A stretch of DNA of 64,000 nucleotides from CAYULW01 sp964445815 (GCA_964445815.1 CAYULW010000003.1:186001-250000), one strand, 5' to 3'; shown: positions 52,970 to 62,157, numbered from the stretch's first letter. Notes: a model not told the origin generated them from the sequence alone. A program made the numbers and translations.

Positions 52970-53611
52970 TTATTTAACTCTAATGAGCATTAGACCATCC
53001 CTTATTGGCAAAAGTAGATTTTCAACACGAGGGTCTTCATTAATCAAGTCGTTGAATGCTTTTAATTGTTGAGTTTCGATATCGCCTTTTTTTGTTGGTT
53101 CCAAAACTTTTCCACTCCACAGAACATTATCAGCGATGATAATTGCTCCTGAATTTAATTGATCTATCAATAATTGATAATATCTAATATAATTTTCTTT
53201 GTCTGCATCTATAAATATCAAATCGAAATTTAGATTAAGTTTCGGAATGATTTCCAAAGCATCGCCAATAAGCAGTTGGATACGATCTGAATATCCCGAC
53301 TCTTCAAAGAAAGAACGCGCCATGTCTTCTAATTCTTCATTCTTATCAATAGTAATGAGTTCACCATCTTCTTGAAGGCCTTCAGTCAAAGCAATAGCAG
53401 AATAGCCCGTATAGGTACCAATTTCCAAGATGCGTTTTGGTTGTTTCAAGCAACTAATCCAACTCAGTAAACGACCTTGAAGATGACCGGATAGCATCCG
53501 AGGCTGTAGAACCTTTGACCATGTCTGTCTATTTAACTTCTGCAGCAAATCACTTTCTTGGCTTGTATGTTTTAATGCATACTCTTCGATTCCCTCTTTT
53601 AGAAAGTCCAT
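52970..53611 (-). CDS. SAM-dependent O-methyltransferase (Methyltransf_3 family)
   Basis: 213 residues, the normal length for the catechol O-methyltransferase-like class I group. SAM motif ILEIGTYTGYSAIALTEGL near residue 58, acidic loop ELITIDKNEELEDMA near 82, metal-binding FIDADKENYIRYY near 132, and IIIADNVLWSGKVLEP near 155. These enzymes methylate catechols or other vicinal hydroxyls with Mg2+ or Ca2+; the physiological substrate here is unknown. It overlaps the end of ddl by 13 bases and the YkgJ gene follows after 2 bases, so all three are co-transcribed. Confidence 0.93.
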   Translation of the reverse strand: MDFLKEGIEEYALKHTSQESDLLQKLNRQTWSKVLQPRMLSGHLQGRLLSWISCLKQPKRILEIGTYTGYSAIALTEGLQEDGELITIDKNEELEDMARSFFEESGYSDRIQLLIGDALEIIPKLNLNFDLIFIDADKENYIRYYQLLIDQLNSGAIIIADNVLWSGKVLEPTKKGDIETQQLKAFNDLINEDPRVENLLLPIRDGLMLIRVK

Positions 53612-54579
53612 GAGCTTGTATTTGAGATGATGGTTGTATAAAATTGAGTCAAATCCATACCTGCTGCTCTTACTTGTTGTGGAACAAGGCTTTCATTTGA
53701 CATTCCCGGTACGGTATTCAATTCAATAATGTAGGCTTGGTCATTCACCAACATATAATCTACACGAATGATTCCCCGCATATCCAGCTTAGCGTAAATT
53801 CCTCTACTCATTTGTTGGATATTATCTGTATTTTCTTGACTTATTCTAGCAGGAGTTATCTCTTGCGAATCGCCTTTGTATTTAGCACTATAGTCAAAAA
53901 ACTCTCCATTTGGAATAATCTGAGTAATCGGCAGAGCAATAATCTCTTTATCCCCTCTAAAAACGCCGCACGTCAACTCTATGCCGGCCAGGTTTTCTTC
54001 AATTAAGATTTCATGATCAAACTCAAAGGCTTTGCTTATCGCAATGAGTACATCTTCAGTAGACTTGACTTTGCTTACCCCATAGCTACTGCCGCATGAA
54101 CAGGGTTTAACAAAACAGGGTAGTCCCACAGACTTAATTATTGTGTCAACCTGGATTTCATCTCCCTTTCTAAGATAGACTGATTTAGCAACGGGATATC
54201 CGAGTTGACTCAAGAGCGTATTACAATACCATTTGTTAAAGGTTAAAGTTGCTCCTGTATGATTGGGAGAAGAATAGGGGAGATTCAATAAATCAAAGTA
54301 GGCTTGTAATTTTCCATCTTCTCCAGGTGTGCCATGCACAGCTACAAAAACATAGTCAAAAACAACTCGTTTTCCATCAAAGACAAAACTGAAGTCATTT
54401 TTATCAATGCTATGCTTTTCTGAACCAATAATGGCATGCCAATCTCCTTTAATCATCGAAACAATTATCGGTTCAAAATAAGTTCTATCCAGATGATCAA
54501 AAATGGTTTGAGCAGTAAGGAATGAAATTTCAGCTTCTGCAGAATCTCCTCCTGCCGCTATTGCCACCAGCTTTTTCAT
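53599..54579 (-). CDS. ddl: D-alanine--D-alanine ligase
   Basis: 326 residues from the ATG at 54579 (MKKLVAIAAGGDSAEAEIS), where the family's first strand begins. The TTG at 54600 would add seven unlikely residues. ATP-grasp fold: HGTPGEDGKLQAYF near residue 80, lid and binding strand LPCFVKPCSCGSSYGVSK near 146 (SSYGV in place of the more common SSVG form), DHEILIEENLAGIELTCG near 183 and IELNTVPGMSNESLVP near 270. It joins two D-Ala in the cytoplasm for peptidoglycan precursors. Divergent from the PASTA protein gene with 118 bp between. Confidence 0.95.
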   Translation of the reverse strand: MKKLVAIAAGGDSAEAEISFLTAQTIFDHLDRTYFEPIIVSMIKGDWHAIIGSEKHSIDKNDFSFVFDGKRVVFDYVFVAVHGTPGEDGKLQAYFDLLNLPYSSPNHTGATLTFNKWYCNTLLSQLGYPVAKSVYLRKGDEIQVDTIIKSVGLPCFVKPCSCGSSYGVSKVKSTEDVLIAISKAFEFDHEILIEENLAGIELTCGVFRGDKEIIALPITQIIPNGEFFDYSAKYKGDSQEITPARISQENTDNIQQMSRGIYAKLDMRGIIRVDYMLVNDQAYIIELNTVPGMSNESLVPQQVRAAGMDLTQFYTTIISNTSSWTF

Positions 54580-54670
54580 ATATTCACTTTGTTTAGTCAA
54601 AGGAAAATATTATCCCTTACAAATTAGAGTTTGTCTTGATTATTAATTAACAAGTCCCTACTAATATTAT

Positions 54671-54678
54671 TATCTTTG
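54671..54678 (+). promoter_or_regulatory. -7 box (TATCTTTG) of the PASTA-T9SS-RluA unit
   Basis: Exact TAnnTTTG match 19 bases before the ATG at 54698. The TTG codon at 54683 is only 4 bases away and would barely be transcribed, so the box decides the start. No -33 TTG at usual spacing. Confidence 0.5.
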
Positions 54679-54697
54679 GCAATTGATTAATTCGTCC

Positions 54698-55510
54698 ATG
54701 AATTTTTTACGTTTTTTAGTCTCAAAAGCTCTCCTTTTTAACCTTGTGATTGCGTTGATTCTTGTTCTGGGTGGTTTGTATTTTACCATACACTACTTAG
54801 ATGATTATACACTGCATGGCTACAGTATGGAAGTGCCAAATTGCGAGGGAAAAGCATTTCAATCGGTTGATTCGATTTTAAAGGATAGTGATTTTGTGCC
54901 TATTATTTCAGATTCCATTTATGTAAAGGGTGAGCAATCTGGTATGGTATTAGAGCAAAGTCCTCTGCCGGGCAAGAAAGTGAAACAAGGAAGAAAGATT
55001 TATTTGACGCTTACCGCTGAAAACCCACCACAGGTTTCTATGCCTAATTTGGTAGATATGTCATTCAGACAAGCATCGGCATTAATGGAAACTTATGGCT
55101 TTGAATTGGGTGAATTAACTTATGAACCTGACCCATGCATGAATTGTATATTGAGTCAGGAGTATAAAGGAGAAGAGATAGAACCTGGTTCAAAAGTAGA
55201 AAGAGGGGCTACAATAGATTTAATCATTGGTCAAGGCTTGAGTAATGAATTGACTCCGATTCCCTATCTAATCGGTCTTTCATATGAGATGGCTAAAAGT
55301 GTTTTAAAAGCAAGTTATCTTAACGCCGGAGCTCCGAATTATGATGAATCTGTGCTTACTGCGGAAGATAGTATAAATGCACAAGTTTACAGGCAGATTC
55401 CATTTCAATCGGATGAACCAAGTATACAAATGGGGAGCTCTGTAGATTTATTTCTGACATTAGACACTAATCGAATTATTTATAGCGTTAATCCTAACGA
55501 TAGCATTTAG
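54698..55510 (+). CDS. Membrane-anchored PASTA-domain protein
   Basis: 270 residues from the ATG at 54698. The N-terminal membrane anchor is LLFNLVIALILVLGGLYF (about residues 14-31), after which the protein faces the periplasm. Three PASTA domains follow: ~45-110 (MEVPNCEGKAFQSVDSIL ... LEQSPLPGKKVKQG), ~115-185 (VSMPNLVDMSFRQASALM ... EPGSKVERGATIDLIIG), ~190-265 (TPIPYLIGLSYEMAKSVL ...). There is no kinase domain, unlike PknB-type proteins. PASTA domains bind muropeptides or beta-lactams, and ddl is encoded divergently next door, which fits a cell-wall role. The first of three genes, 5 bases before the T9SS cargo gene. Confidence 0.9.
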   Translation: MNFLRFLVSKALLFNLVIALILVLGGLYFTIHYLDDYTLHGYSMEVPNCEGKAFQSVDSILKDSDFVPIISDSIYVKGEQSGMVLEQSPLPGKKVKQGRKIYLTLTAENPPQVSMPNLVDMSFRQASALMETYGFELGELTYEPDPCMNCILSQEYKGEEIEPGSKVERGATIDLIIGQGLSNELTPIPYLIGLSYEMAKSVLKASYLNAGAPNYDESVLTAEDSINAQVYRQIPFQSDEPSIQMGSSVDLFLTLDTNRIIYSVNPNDSI

Positions 55511-55515
55511 CATAC

Positions 55516-57738
55516 ATGAAGAAGATAACGCTATTTTTATTAAGTGTAGTCTGGGTTGCACATTTATTTTCTCAGGATTATCTGAGTGTCCCTGGTTCAA
55601 ATCCACATTTGTTTGAGCCGGATCAATCAAAAATTAGTCTTCAAGTAGACAGTTTGATCTACAATTTTGATACTTTAAGCCTTCCTTTTGTAGATGATTT
55701 CTCCGAAAACCATTTGCCGAAGTCATTGAGACAGGTTGATCTTAGCTTGGCAAAAGATACCGTTCTGTATAAATACTATCAAGCTGGAAGTCCCAACTTA
55801 GATACTTCCGGATTTAGAATAGATACTACATTTTATTATCTCATAGGTGCTGGAGGCGATACCTTAAATACCCTAACCAATACCCTTATTATCCTTGAAG
55901 AGTATGACATTAATCAATTTCCGAGTACCAAGAAATTAAAGGAAGTTTATCCGCCTTATACCATTTTTGATACCATTAGTGGAGGGTCAGATACTTTGAG
56001 ACTAGCCAGCCAGATTACTCAGGATTCAGCACGATATTATATTCTCCCTAAGGATACAAATGCATGGTATACTGATCGGAAAGTATACATCAATGAAGAC
56101 TTCGCTTTAAATCCTCCTACTATTGGAATGGCCACTTTTGATGGCTTAAATGAATTTGGCTTGCCTTATATTCTTGATTTTAACCAAACTCAAAAGGCAG
56201 ATTTCTTAACAAGCGTTCCGATTGACCTAAGTTCCGTTTCTGCTTCTGATGAGGTGTTTTTTAGTTTTTACTATCATCCTAAGGGTTTATCTTTTGACGG
56301 GCCTGATTTTGAAGATTCCTTGGTTCTGGAATTTTACAATCCGGACAATAATGCATGGAGTGTAGTTTGGGGTACACCTGGAATTGAAAATGAAAACCCT
56401 TTAGGGCTAGATACCTTTTTATATGAACAGATTATGGTAGAACCGGTTTTTCATAAACAAGGGTTCAGGTTTAGATTCAGGGCCTATGCTCAAGGCTCAG
56501 GGGCATACGATCACTGGCATCTGGATTATATTTATTTGGATGACAATCGAGATACTGTAAAAAGGCCTTTGCGAGATGTAGCCTATATTTCTCCACCTCC
56601 ATCATTATTGAAGGATTATCATGCTATGCCTTGGTGGCACTTTAAATCTGATCCTTCTACTTATCAGGCGGATTCTTCGTTTACGCGTATTCGAAATTTA
56701 AGTGGCCAGAATACAAACGTGTTTTTTAGATTGGCCTTTCCGGATACCACAACAGGTTCAAATTATTATTTTACTCCTCCACCAAATAGTTTTTTAGTAC
56801 TCGATAGTTTAGACACATTAAGGTTAAAATACGATATCAATTTTGATTATCATCCTGATGAGGTAAACGGATCAGGAACGTTTGAAACAATATATACTCT
56901 TGACTTAAGGCCACAACCCAATGATCCTAAACAGCTTATTTTATCAAATGACAGGATTAACGCAGGTATTCAGTTAGAGAATTTTTATGCATACGATGAT
57001 GGTACTGCAGAGGTAGGTTATGGAGTGGAGCCTCAGCTGGGTTCTGAAGGATATGTGAGTTATATGGCCATGAGATTTGAAATTCCATTTTCGGATACCA
57101 TTGGTGGAGCATACATATACTTTCTACCAAAGAATCCGGATATACGAGGTCAAAGCATTCAAATTACTGTATGGAATAATTTGAACCAAGGTTCAATTTT
57201 ATATCAACAACCTGAGTTGGTGCGTCCGATGTATACTGAGAACAATGGTTTCGTACCCTATTTCTTTGATAGTAGTGTTGTTGTTAATCAGGTCTTTTAT
57301 ATTGGAGTGAAAGCAATAGGCCAACGTAGCCTAAACATTGGTTATGACCTTAATACAAACAACAGGGATAAGATGGCCTGGAGTTTCAATGGCAATAATT
57401 GGTTTCCTCCAAGTTCAGGAATATTAGACGGGACACTAATGATTAGACCCATTTTTAGGAAGAAAAGATATGGTATAGGGCTAAATGAGGCAAAATTAGA
57501 AGAAATACCAGATTTCTATATTTTCCCGAATCCTGCTAGAAATAGAGTAACAGTTCAAACATCAGGAGGAGAAAAAGTAGAAACAATTCGCTTGTATAAT
57601 CTATCCGGGCAGTTGATTGTGCAAAATAGCCAATCGAATCATTTGGAGTTTGATCATCTTTTGCCGGGAGTGTATCTTCTAAAAGTAGAATTAGAGGGTA
57701 AGCTTTTTCAAACAAGAAAACTACTCATTGCCAAATGA
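55516..57738 (+). CDS. Secreted protein with type A T9SS sorting domain
   Basis: 740 residues with a signal peptide (MKKITLFLLSVVWVAHLFSQ, then DYLSVPG). The middle ~550 residues are beta-rich and of unknown fold; motifs such as TFDGLNEFGLPYILDF, YDHWHLDYIYLDDNRD and YAYDDGTAEVGYGVEPQ suggest two jelly-roll-like sections. The last ~75 residues are a type A sorting domain (FYIFPNPARNRVTVQTSGG, LYNLSGQLIVQN, PGVYLLKVE). Destined for export through the T9SS. It sits between a PASTA protein and a pseudouridine synthase, overlapping the latter by 4 bases. The function is unknown. Confidence 0.88.
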   Translation: MKKITLFLLSVVWVAHLFSQDYLSVPGSNPHLFEPDQSKISLQVDSLIYNFDTLSLPFVDDFSENHLPKSLRQVDLSLAKDTVLYKYYQAGSPNLDTSGFRIDTTFYYLIGAGGDTLNTLTNTLIILEEYDINQFPSTKKLKEVYPPYTIFDTISGGSDTLRLASQITQDSARYYILPKDTNAWYTDRKVYINEDFALNPPTIGMATFDGLNEFGLPYILDFNQTQKADFLTSVPIDLSSVSASDEVFFSFYYHPKGLSFDGPDFEDSLVLEFYNPDNNAWSVVWGTPGIENENPLGLDTFLYEQIMVEPVFHKQGFRFRFRAYAQGSGAYDHWHLDYIYLDDNRDTVKRPLRDVAYISPPPSLLKDYHAMPWWHFKSDPSTYQADSSFTRIRNLSGQNTNVFFRLAFPDTTTGSNYYFTPPPNSFLVLDSLDTLRLKYDINFDYHPDEVNGSGTFETIYTLDLRPQPNDPKQLILSNDRINAGIQLENFYAYDDGTAEVGYGVEPQLGSEGYVSYMAMRFEIPFSDTIGGAYIYFLPKNPDIRGQSIQITVWNNLNQGSILYQQPELVRPMYTENNGFVPYFFDSSVVVNQVFYIGVKAIGQRSLNIGYDLNTNNRDKMAWSFNGNNWFPPSSGILDGTLMIRPIFRKKRYGIGLNEAKLEEIPDFYIFPNPARNRVTVQTSGGEKVETIRLYNLSGQLIVQNSQSNHLEFDHLLPGVYLLKVELEGKLFQTRKLLIAK

Positions 57739-58757
57739 TAGATGAAATTGATCAGGATGATTGGTTTGAGCATTATCGTTTTATAGCTGATAAAGGACAA
57801 GCAGTACTCAGAATAGATAAATTCCTTTCAGATAGAATTCCCAATTCCTCTAGGAATAAAATACAGCAAGCAGCCTCTAATGGAAACATATTAGTAAATG
57901 GTCTTAAGGTAAAAGCCAATTATAAAATTAAGCCGGACGATGAGATAAGTATCGTCATGGAATTTCCTCCTCGTGAACAAGAACTTATTCCTGAGAATAT
58001 TCCACTAGATATCATATTTGAAGACGATTCTGTGGTGGTCATTAACAAACCTTCAGAAATGGTTGTTCATCCTGGATTTGGCAATTATACGGGAACATTG
58101 GTAAACGCCTTGATTTATCATTTTCAGAATCTTCCCGAAGCTTCCGGCAATGAGGACCGTCCGGGTCTGGTTCATCGTTTAGACAAGAATACCACTGGTA
58201 TCATGGTGGTGGCTAAAACCGAACAGGCCATGTCTCACTTGGCCAAACAATTCTTCGATCGAAGTATAGATCGTAGATATCAGGCATTGGTTTGGGGAGA
58301 TGTTAAGGAAGATGAAGGAAGAATAGAAGGCCATGTTGGAAGATCTTTGAAAAATAGAAAGGTGATGACCGTTTTTGAAGATGGAGAATACGGAAAACCT
58401 GCAGTTACAAATTATCGAGTGATAAAACGTTTTGGTTATGTGACACTTGTAGAGTATAAACTGGAAACCGGAAGGACACATCAAATTAGAATACACTCGA
58501 AATGGATTGGTCACCCCTTGTTTAACGATCCTGACTATGGCGGAGACAAGGTACTTAAAGGAACAACTTTTAACAAGTACAAACAGTTTATTGAAAATTG
58601 TTTTTCGATCTTACCTAGGCAGGCACTTCATGCTAAGACACTTTCTTTTGAGCATCCTAAAACAGGAGAGCAACTTCATTTTGAATCAGCGTTGCCTGAG
58701 GATATGACAATGGTTCTTGAAAAATGGGAACGCTATTTGGGACAAAGAAATCTCTAA
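57735..58757 (+). CDS. RluA-family rRNA pseudouridine synthase (RluD-like)
   Basis: 340 residues. N-terminal S4 RNA-binding domain (residues ~22-90: VLRIDKFLSDRIPNSSRNKIQ ... GLKVKANYKIKPDDEI). Catalytic domain with the RluA signature GLVHRLDKNTTGIMVVAKT near 145 (Asp148 region as nucleophile), ALVWGDVKEDEGRIEGHVGR near 180 and LETGRTHQIRIHSKWIGHPLFNDPDYGG near 238. Converts uridine to pseudouridine in 23S rRNA; which positions (RluD-, RluC- or RluB-like) is not decidable here. Overlaps the preceding gene by 4 bases and ends in the stop-codon overlap CTAA with the convergent lipoprotein gene. Confidence 0.93.
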   Translation: MIDEIDQDDWFEHYRFIADKGQAVLRIDKFLSDRIPNSSRNKIQQAASNGNILVNGLKVKANYKIKPDDEISIVMEFPPREQELIPENIPLDIIFEDDSVVVINKPSEMVVHPGFGNYTGTLVNALIYHFQNLPEASGNEDRPGLVHRLDKNTTGIMVVAKTEQAMSHLAKQFFDRSIDRRYQALVWGDVKEDEGRIEGHVGRSLKNRKVMTVFEDGEYGKPAVTNYRVIKRFGYVTLVEYKLETGRTHQIRIHSKWIGHPLFNDPDYGGDKVLKGTTFNKYKQFIENCFSILPRQALHAKTLSFEHPKTGEQLHFESALPEDMTMVLEKWERYLGQRNL

Positions 58758-59557
58758 TTTTTAGAGCTGAACTTAGCAAAAGGAGCTCTTTTTCCAACTG
58801 TTAAGAGAAGCTCATCTTCATTCACAACAATAAAATTTCTTGTTTGACTTAATGCAGTGTTAAGTTCATCATCGTAGTGTAAATGCATACAAGCCATTTC
58901 TGTCATGGCGATATTCGAAATGATCATTTGGTTTTTCCCTCCAAGTGAGTATCTACCAAAGATGCTGTTACAACCTCCATTGGCATGAAAGCTAAAATCA
59001 TTCATAAACTCAATGTAGATTTCTTTAGTATTTTCTTCAGCCCTTACCTTTTGCCCATTGAGTTCAATGAGTTTCCAATGTCGATTAACCAGTGGATTGC
59101 TGGTTTTATACAAATCATATTGTTGTGTCAGATCAGTAAAGTTTTCTTCTTTATCATTACCCAGTCTTCTCAACCTATCTTTTTCTACTAAATAATGCAC
59201 ACTAGCCTGAAACTCATTCCCATTTAAAGTAATGATTCGCTTTTGTGCATCCCAATTAAATGTTCCTGCTAAGATTTTGCTTTCGGCTTCTTGTCCCAGA
59301 TAGTTTGAACAATAGAAATATTTGTTTCCTTCTTGAAGGTATAAAGAAACCTGTGCGCCATTACACTCTGAGCATGGCATAGTGCCCGCATAGAAACCTT
59401 CCCAGTTTGTTCTGACTTCAGGTTTTGATACAATCTCTGTATCCGAATCGACTTTTTCCTTTTGAGTTTCCTTATGAGTGTTAAGTTCTTTTTTTGCTTT
59501 ACAACTTATGGTTAGAGTGAAACAAGCAATCGCACATGCTAAAATTGAAATTTTCAT
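58754..59557 (-). CDS. Lipoprotein with NlpE-like and META domains
   Basis: 267 residues from the ATG at 59557, which starts the lipoprotein signal MKISILACAIACFTLTISC (lipobox TISC); the longer upstream frame is not used. A charged spacer (residues ~20-45) leads to an NlpE N-terminal-like domain with the PCSEC (CxxC) motif in YAGTMPCSECNGAQVSLY, then TFNWDAQKRIITLNG. A META domain follows from residue ~155: NRHWKLIELNGQKVRAEE, FHANGGCNSIFGRYS. NlpE-type domains respond to copper and envelope stress, and META is a small secreted stress-associated fold. Probably anchored at the outer membrane. Divergent from an M49-like peptidase lipoprotein. Confidence 0.85.
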   Translation of the reverse strand: MKISILACAIACFTLTISCKAKKELNTHKETQKEKVDSDTEIVSKPEVRTNWEGFYAGTMPCSECNGAQVSLYLQEGNKYFYCSNYLGQEAESKILAGTFNWDAQKRIITLNGNEFQASVHYLVEKDRLRRLGNDKEENFTDLTQQYDLYKTSNPLVNRHWKLIELNGQKVRAEENTKEIYIEFMNDFSFHANGGCNSIFGRYSLGGKNQMIISNIAMTEMACMHLHYDDELNTALSQTRNFIVVNEDELLLTVGKRAPFAKFSSKN

Positions 59558-59637
59558 ATGATTTATATAGTTTTTTTGGCTTAGTACATGAATTATACCA
59601 TTCCAATTTTTATCTTCGTTTTTTAAGTTCAAAAATT

Positions 59638-61302
59638 ATGAAAAAAAGTCTAGTTGCATTTGCTTTGGTCTCCATGGCCTTTATCGCATGCCAAAATAAA
59701 CAATCAGAATCTGAAGAAAAGAAGAGTGATAATAAGTCATTGCAAACTGTAGAAGACAAGACAACAGATATTTTATTAAACAAATATGTTGAAGTAGAGT
59801 TGACTACGGATATGAGCAAGTTATCTGAATCTCAGAAGAAAATGATCCCCATACTTATTAATGCCTCCAAAGTGATGGATGAATTGTTTTGGATGCAGGC
59901 TTATGGTAATAAAGATGAACTGCTAAATTCAATTGAGGATGCTAGTTTGCGAGAATTTGCCCAAATAAACTATGGGCCATGGGATCGATTAAATGGAAAC
60001 CAATCATTCATTGATGGAGTTGGGGAAAAGCCATTGGGTGCTAATTTTTATCCAAAGAACATGACAAAGCAGGAGTTTGATTCTTCAGACATTGATCAAA
60101 AAGCATCGTTATATACTTTGATAAGGAGAAATGATTCGGGAGAATTGATCTCAATTCCATATCATCAGGCATATAAAGATAAATTGACCAAAGTTGCAGA
60201 CTTGTTAAATGAGGCTTCCGAATTAGCTGAAAATAAGCAGCTCAAAAAATATCTAAAAGAAAGAGCAATCGCCTTGCTGACTGATGATTTTTATGAGAGT
60301 GATATGACCTGGATGGACTTGGTAGATAATCAACTTGATATCATTATTGGTCCGATAGAAAATTATGAAGATCAGCTGTTTGGTCATAAGGCAGCTTATG
60401 AAGCCTATGTTTTAGTTAAAGACATGGAATGGAGTAAGCGTTTATCAAAATATGCTGCAATGCTTCCTGAATTGCAAACCAATTTACCTGTTGATAAAGC
60501 CTATAAAAAGGAAAAACCCGGAACGGATTCTCAGTTGGCTGCCTTCGACGTGATTTATTATGCCGGCGATTGTAACGCAGGGTCAAAAACGATCGCAGTT
60601 AATCTTCCAAATGATGAATCCATCCAGTTAAAGAAGGGAACGCGCAGATCACAGCTAAAAAATGCAATGAGAGCCAAGTTTGATAAAATCTTAATCCCCA
60701 TTGCAGAAGAATTGATAGATGAGTCCCAAAGAGCATACATCAATTTTGATGCGTTTTTTGCCAACACCATGTTTCATGAAGTTGCTCATGGTTTAGGCAT
60801 TAAAAACACAATTGACGGAAAGGGTACGGTGAGAGCAGCTCTTCAAGAACACGCTTCGGCAATTGAAGAAGGTAAAGCAGATATATTAGGATTGTATATG
60901 GTTTCTGAATTGCATAAGAAAGGAGAGATTGAAGGAGACATTAAAGGGTATTACACCACCTTCATGGCAAGTATTTTTAGATCAATCCGATTTGGAACTT
61001 CTTCTGCACATGGAAAAGCAAACATGATACGATTCAATTACTTCAAAAAATTAGGGGTATTTAATCGCTCGGAAGATGGTACCTATAAAATTGATTATGA
61101 TAAAATGATTGAGGCCATGAATAGCTTGTCATCTCATATTTTGAAATTACAAGGTAATGGTGACTACCTTGAGGTTTCTACTTTTGTGGAAGAAGAAACT
61201 AAAATCGGAGAAGACTTACAGTCAGATTTAGAGCGTTTATCGAATCTGGGAATTCCCGTTGATGTCGTATTTAAACAGGGAGTAGAAGTCTTAGGCTTAT
61301 GA
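59638..61302 (+). CDS. M49-like (dipeptidyl-peptidase III family) lipoprotein peptidase
   Basis: 554 residues from the ATG at 59638, which opens a lipoprotein signal (KKSLVAFALVSMAFIACQ). A 34-residue upstream extension is excluded because it would bury that signal. Central motif INYGPWDRLNGNQSF near 105. The zinc site is FHEVAHGLGIKN near 378 (pentapeptide HExxH) with the third ligand in SAIEEGKADILGLY near 417. The canonical family has the longer HExxGH. Exopeptidase activity in the periplasm or on the outer membrane is likely but unproven. A near-match -7 (TATCTTCG) lies at 59611-59618. The end is 2 bases from kdsA's end. Confidence 0.85.
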   Translation: MKKSLVAFALVSMAFIACQNKQSESEEKKSDNKSLQTVEDKTTDILLNKYVEVELTTDMSKLSESQKKMIPILINASKVMDELFWMQAYGNKDELLNSIEDASLREFAQINYGPWDRLNGNQSFIDGVGEKPLGANFYPKNMTKQEFDSSDIDQKASLYTLIRRNDSGELISIPYHQAYKDKLTKVADLLNEASELAENKQLKKYLKERAIALLTDDFYESDMTWMDLVDNQLDIIIGPIENYEDQLFGHKAAYEAYVLVKDMEWSKRLSKYAAMLPELQTNLPVDKAYKKEKPGTDSQLAAFDVIYYAGDCNAGSKTIAVNLPNDESIQLKKGTRRSQLKNAMRAKFDKILIPIAEELIDESQRAYINFDAFFANTMFHEVAHGLGIKNTIDGKGTVRAALQEHASAIEEGKADILGLYMVSELHKKGEIEGDIKGYYTTFMASIFRSIRFGTSSAHGKANMIRFNYFKKLGVFNRSEDGTYKIDYDKMIEAMNSLSSHILKLQGNGDYLEVSTFVEEETKIGEDLQSDLERLSNLGIPVDVVFKQGVEVLGL

Positions 61303-61303
61303 T

Positions 61304-62113
61304 TTAGATCACAGCTTTCCTGACTTTTACCAATTTGATGAGTAAATCTTCCAGTCGATCCAAGTGAAGCATATTTGCACCATCTGACTTGGCATTTGCG
61401 GGGTCAAAATGAGTTTCGATAAATATGCCGTCAGCTCCTGATGCAATAGCTGCTTTACCTATCGTTTCTATCATTTCCGGTTCTCCGCCAGTAACTCCGG
61501 AACTTTGATTAGGTTGTTGAAGAGAGTGTGTGATATCCATGATTACAGGCACGTTAAACTTTTTCATTTTAGGAATCCCTCTAAAGTCTACTATCATGTC
61601 TTGGTAGCCAAACATACTTCCTCGGTCAGTTACCCAAATAGTTGAATTACCTGATTCTTTTACTTTATTGACTGCAAATTGCATAGATTCAGGAGCCAGA
61701 AATTGGCCTTTCTTAATGTTCACTATTTTTCCTGTTTGTGCTGCCGCAACAAGTAAATCTGTTTGGCGGCATAGGAAAGCCGGAATTTGCAAAACATCAA
61801 CATAGTCCGCTGCCATTTGTGCTTCTTCCGCTGCATGTATATCGGTAAGTACAGGAACCTCAAATTTTTCTTTCACCCTAGCTAGCACTTTCAATGCCTT
61901 TTCATCTCCTATACCAGTAAATGAGTCAAGACGTGAACGGTTTGCTTTACGGTAAGAGCCTTTAAAAATCCAAGGGATTTCCAGTTTGTCGGTAATGTCT
62001 TTTATCCTTTTTGCAATTTCGATTGCCATGTCCTCGCCCTCTATAGCACATGGACCCGCTAATAGAAAAAAATTGCTTGAATTTTTGAATTTTGTTGCTT
62101 CCGGAAGAGTCAT
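61304..62113 (-). CDS. kdsA: 3-deoxy-8-phosphooctulonate synthase
   Basis: 269 residues. Condenses arabinose-5-phosphate and phosphoenolpyruvate to Kdo-8-phosphate for lipopolysaccharide. Motifs: FFLLAGPCAIEGEDMA near residue 15, FKGSYRKANRSRLDSF near 51, VDVLQIPAFLCRQTDLL near 105, IWVTDRGSMFGY near 157, IMDITHSLQQPN near 186 and FIETHFDPANAKSDGANML near 230. The Cys22 in GPCAIE is the metal ligand of the metal-dependent class, where the metal-independent class has Asn. It ends 2 bases from the convergent M49 gene. Implies a Kdo-bearing LPS or lipooligosaccharide. Confidence 0.95.
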   Translation of the reverse strand: MTLPEATKFKNSSNFFLLAGPCAIEGEDMAIEIAKRIKDITDKLEIPWIFKGSYRKANRSRLDSFTGIGDEKALKVLARVKEKFEVPVLTDIHAAEEAQMAADYVDVLQIPAFLCRQTDLLVAAAQTGKIVNIKKGQFLAPESMQFAVNKVKESGNSTIWVTDRGSMFGYQDMIVDFRGIPKMKKFNVPVIMDITHSLQQPNQSSGVTGGEPEMIETIGKAAIASGADGIFIETHFDPANAKSDGANMLHLDRLEDLLIKLVKVRKAVI

Positions 62114-62125
62114 TTTATTTTTTTA

Positions 62126-62157
62126 CAAAGCTAATTAAATCGATAAACCCAAAACAA
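62126..62157 (-). promoter_or_regulatory. Promoter of kdsA (TTG-N21-TAGCTTTG)
   Basis: A full Bacteroidota promoter on the - strand: TTG at 62155-62157 and an exact -7 box TAGCTTTG at 62126-62133, spaced by 21 bases. It ends 12 bases before the kdsA ATG. The -33 element lies in the T-tract of the terminator of the upstream YceI gene. Confidence 0.6.

Noticed and set aside
59536..59637. 34-codon extension of the M49-like gene and 25-codon extension of the NlpE/META gene
   Set aside because: Both would place non-conserved sequence before proper lipoprotein signal peptides, and they overlap each other in the divergent promoter region.
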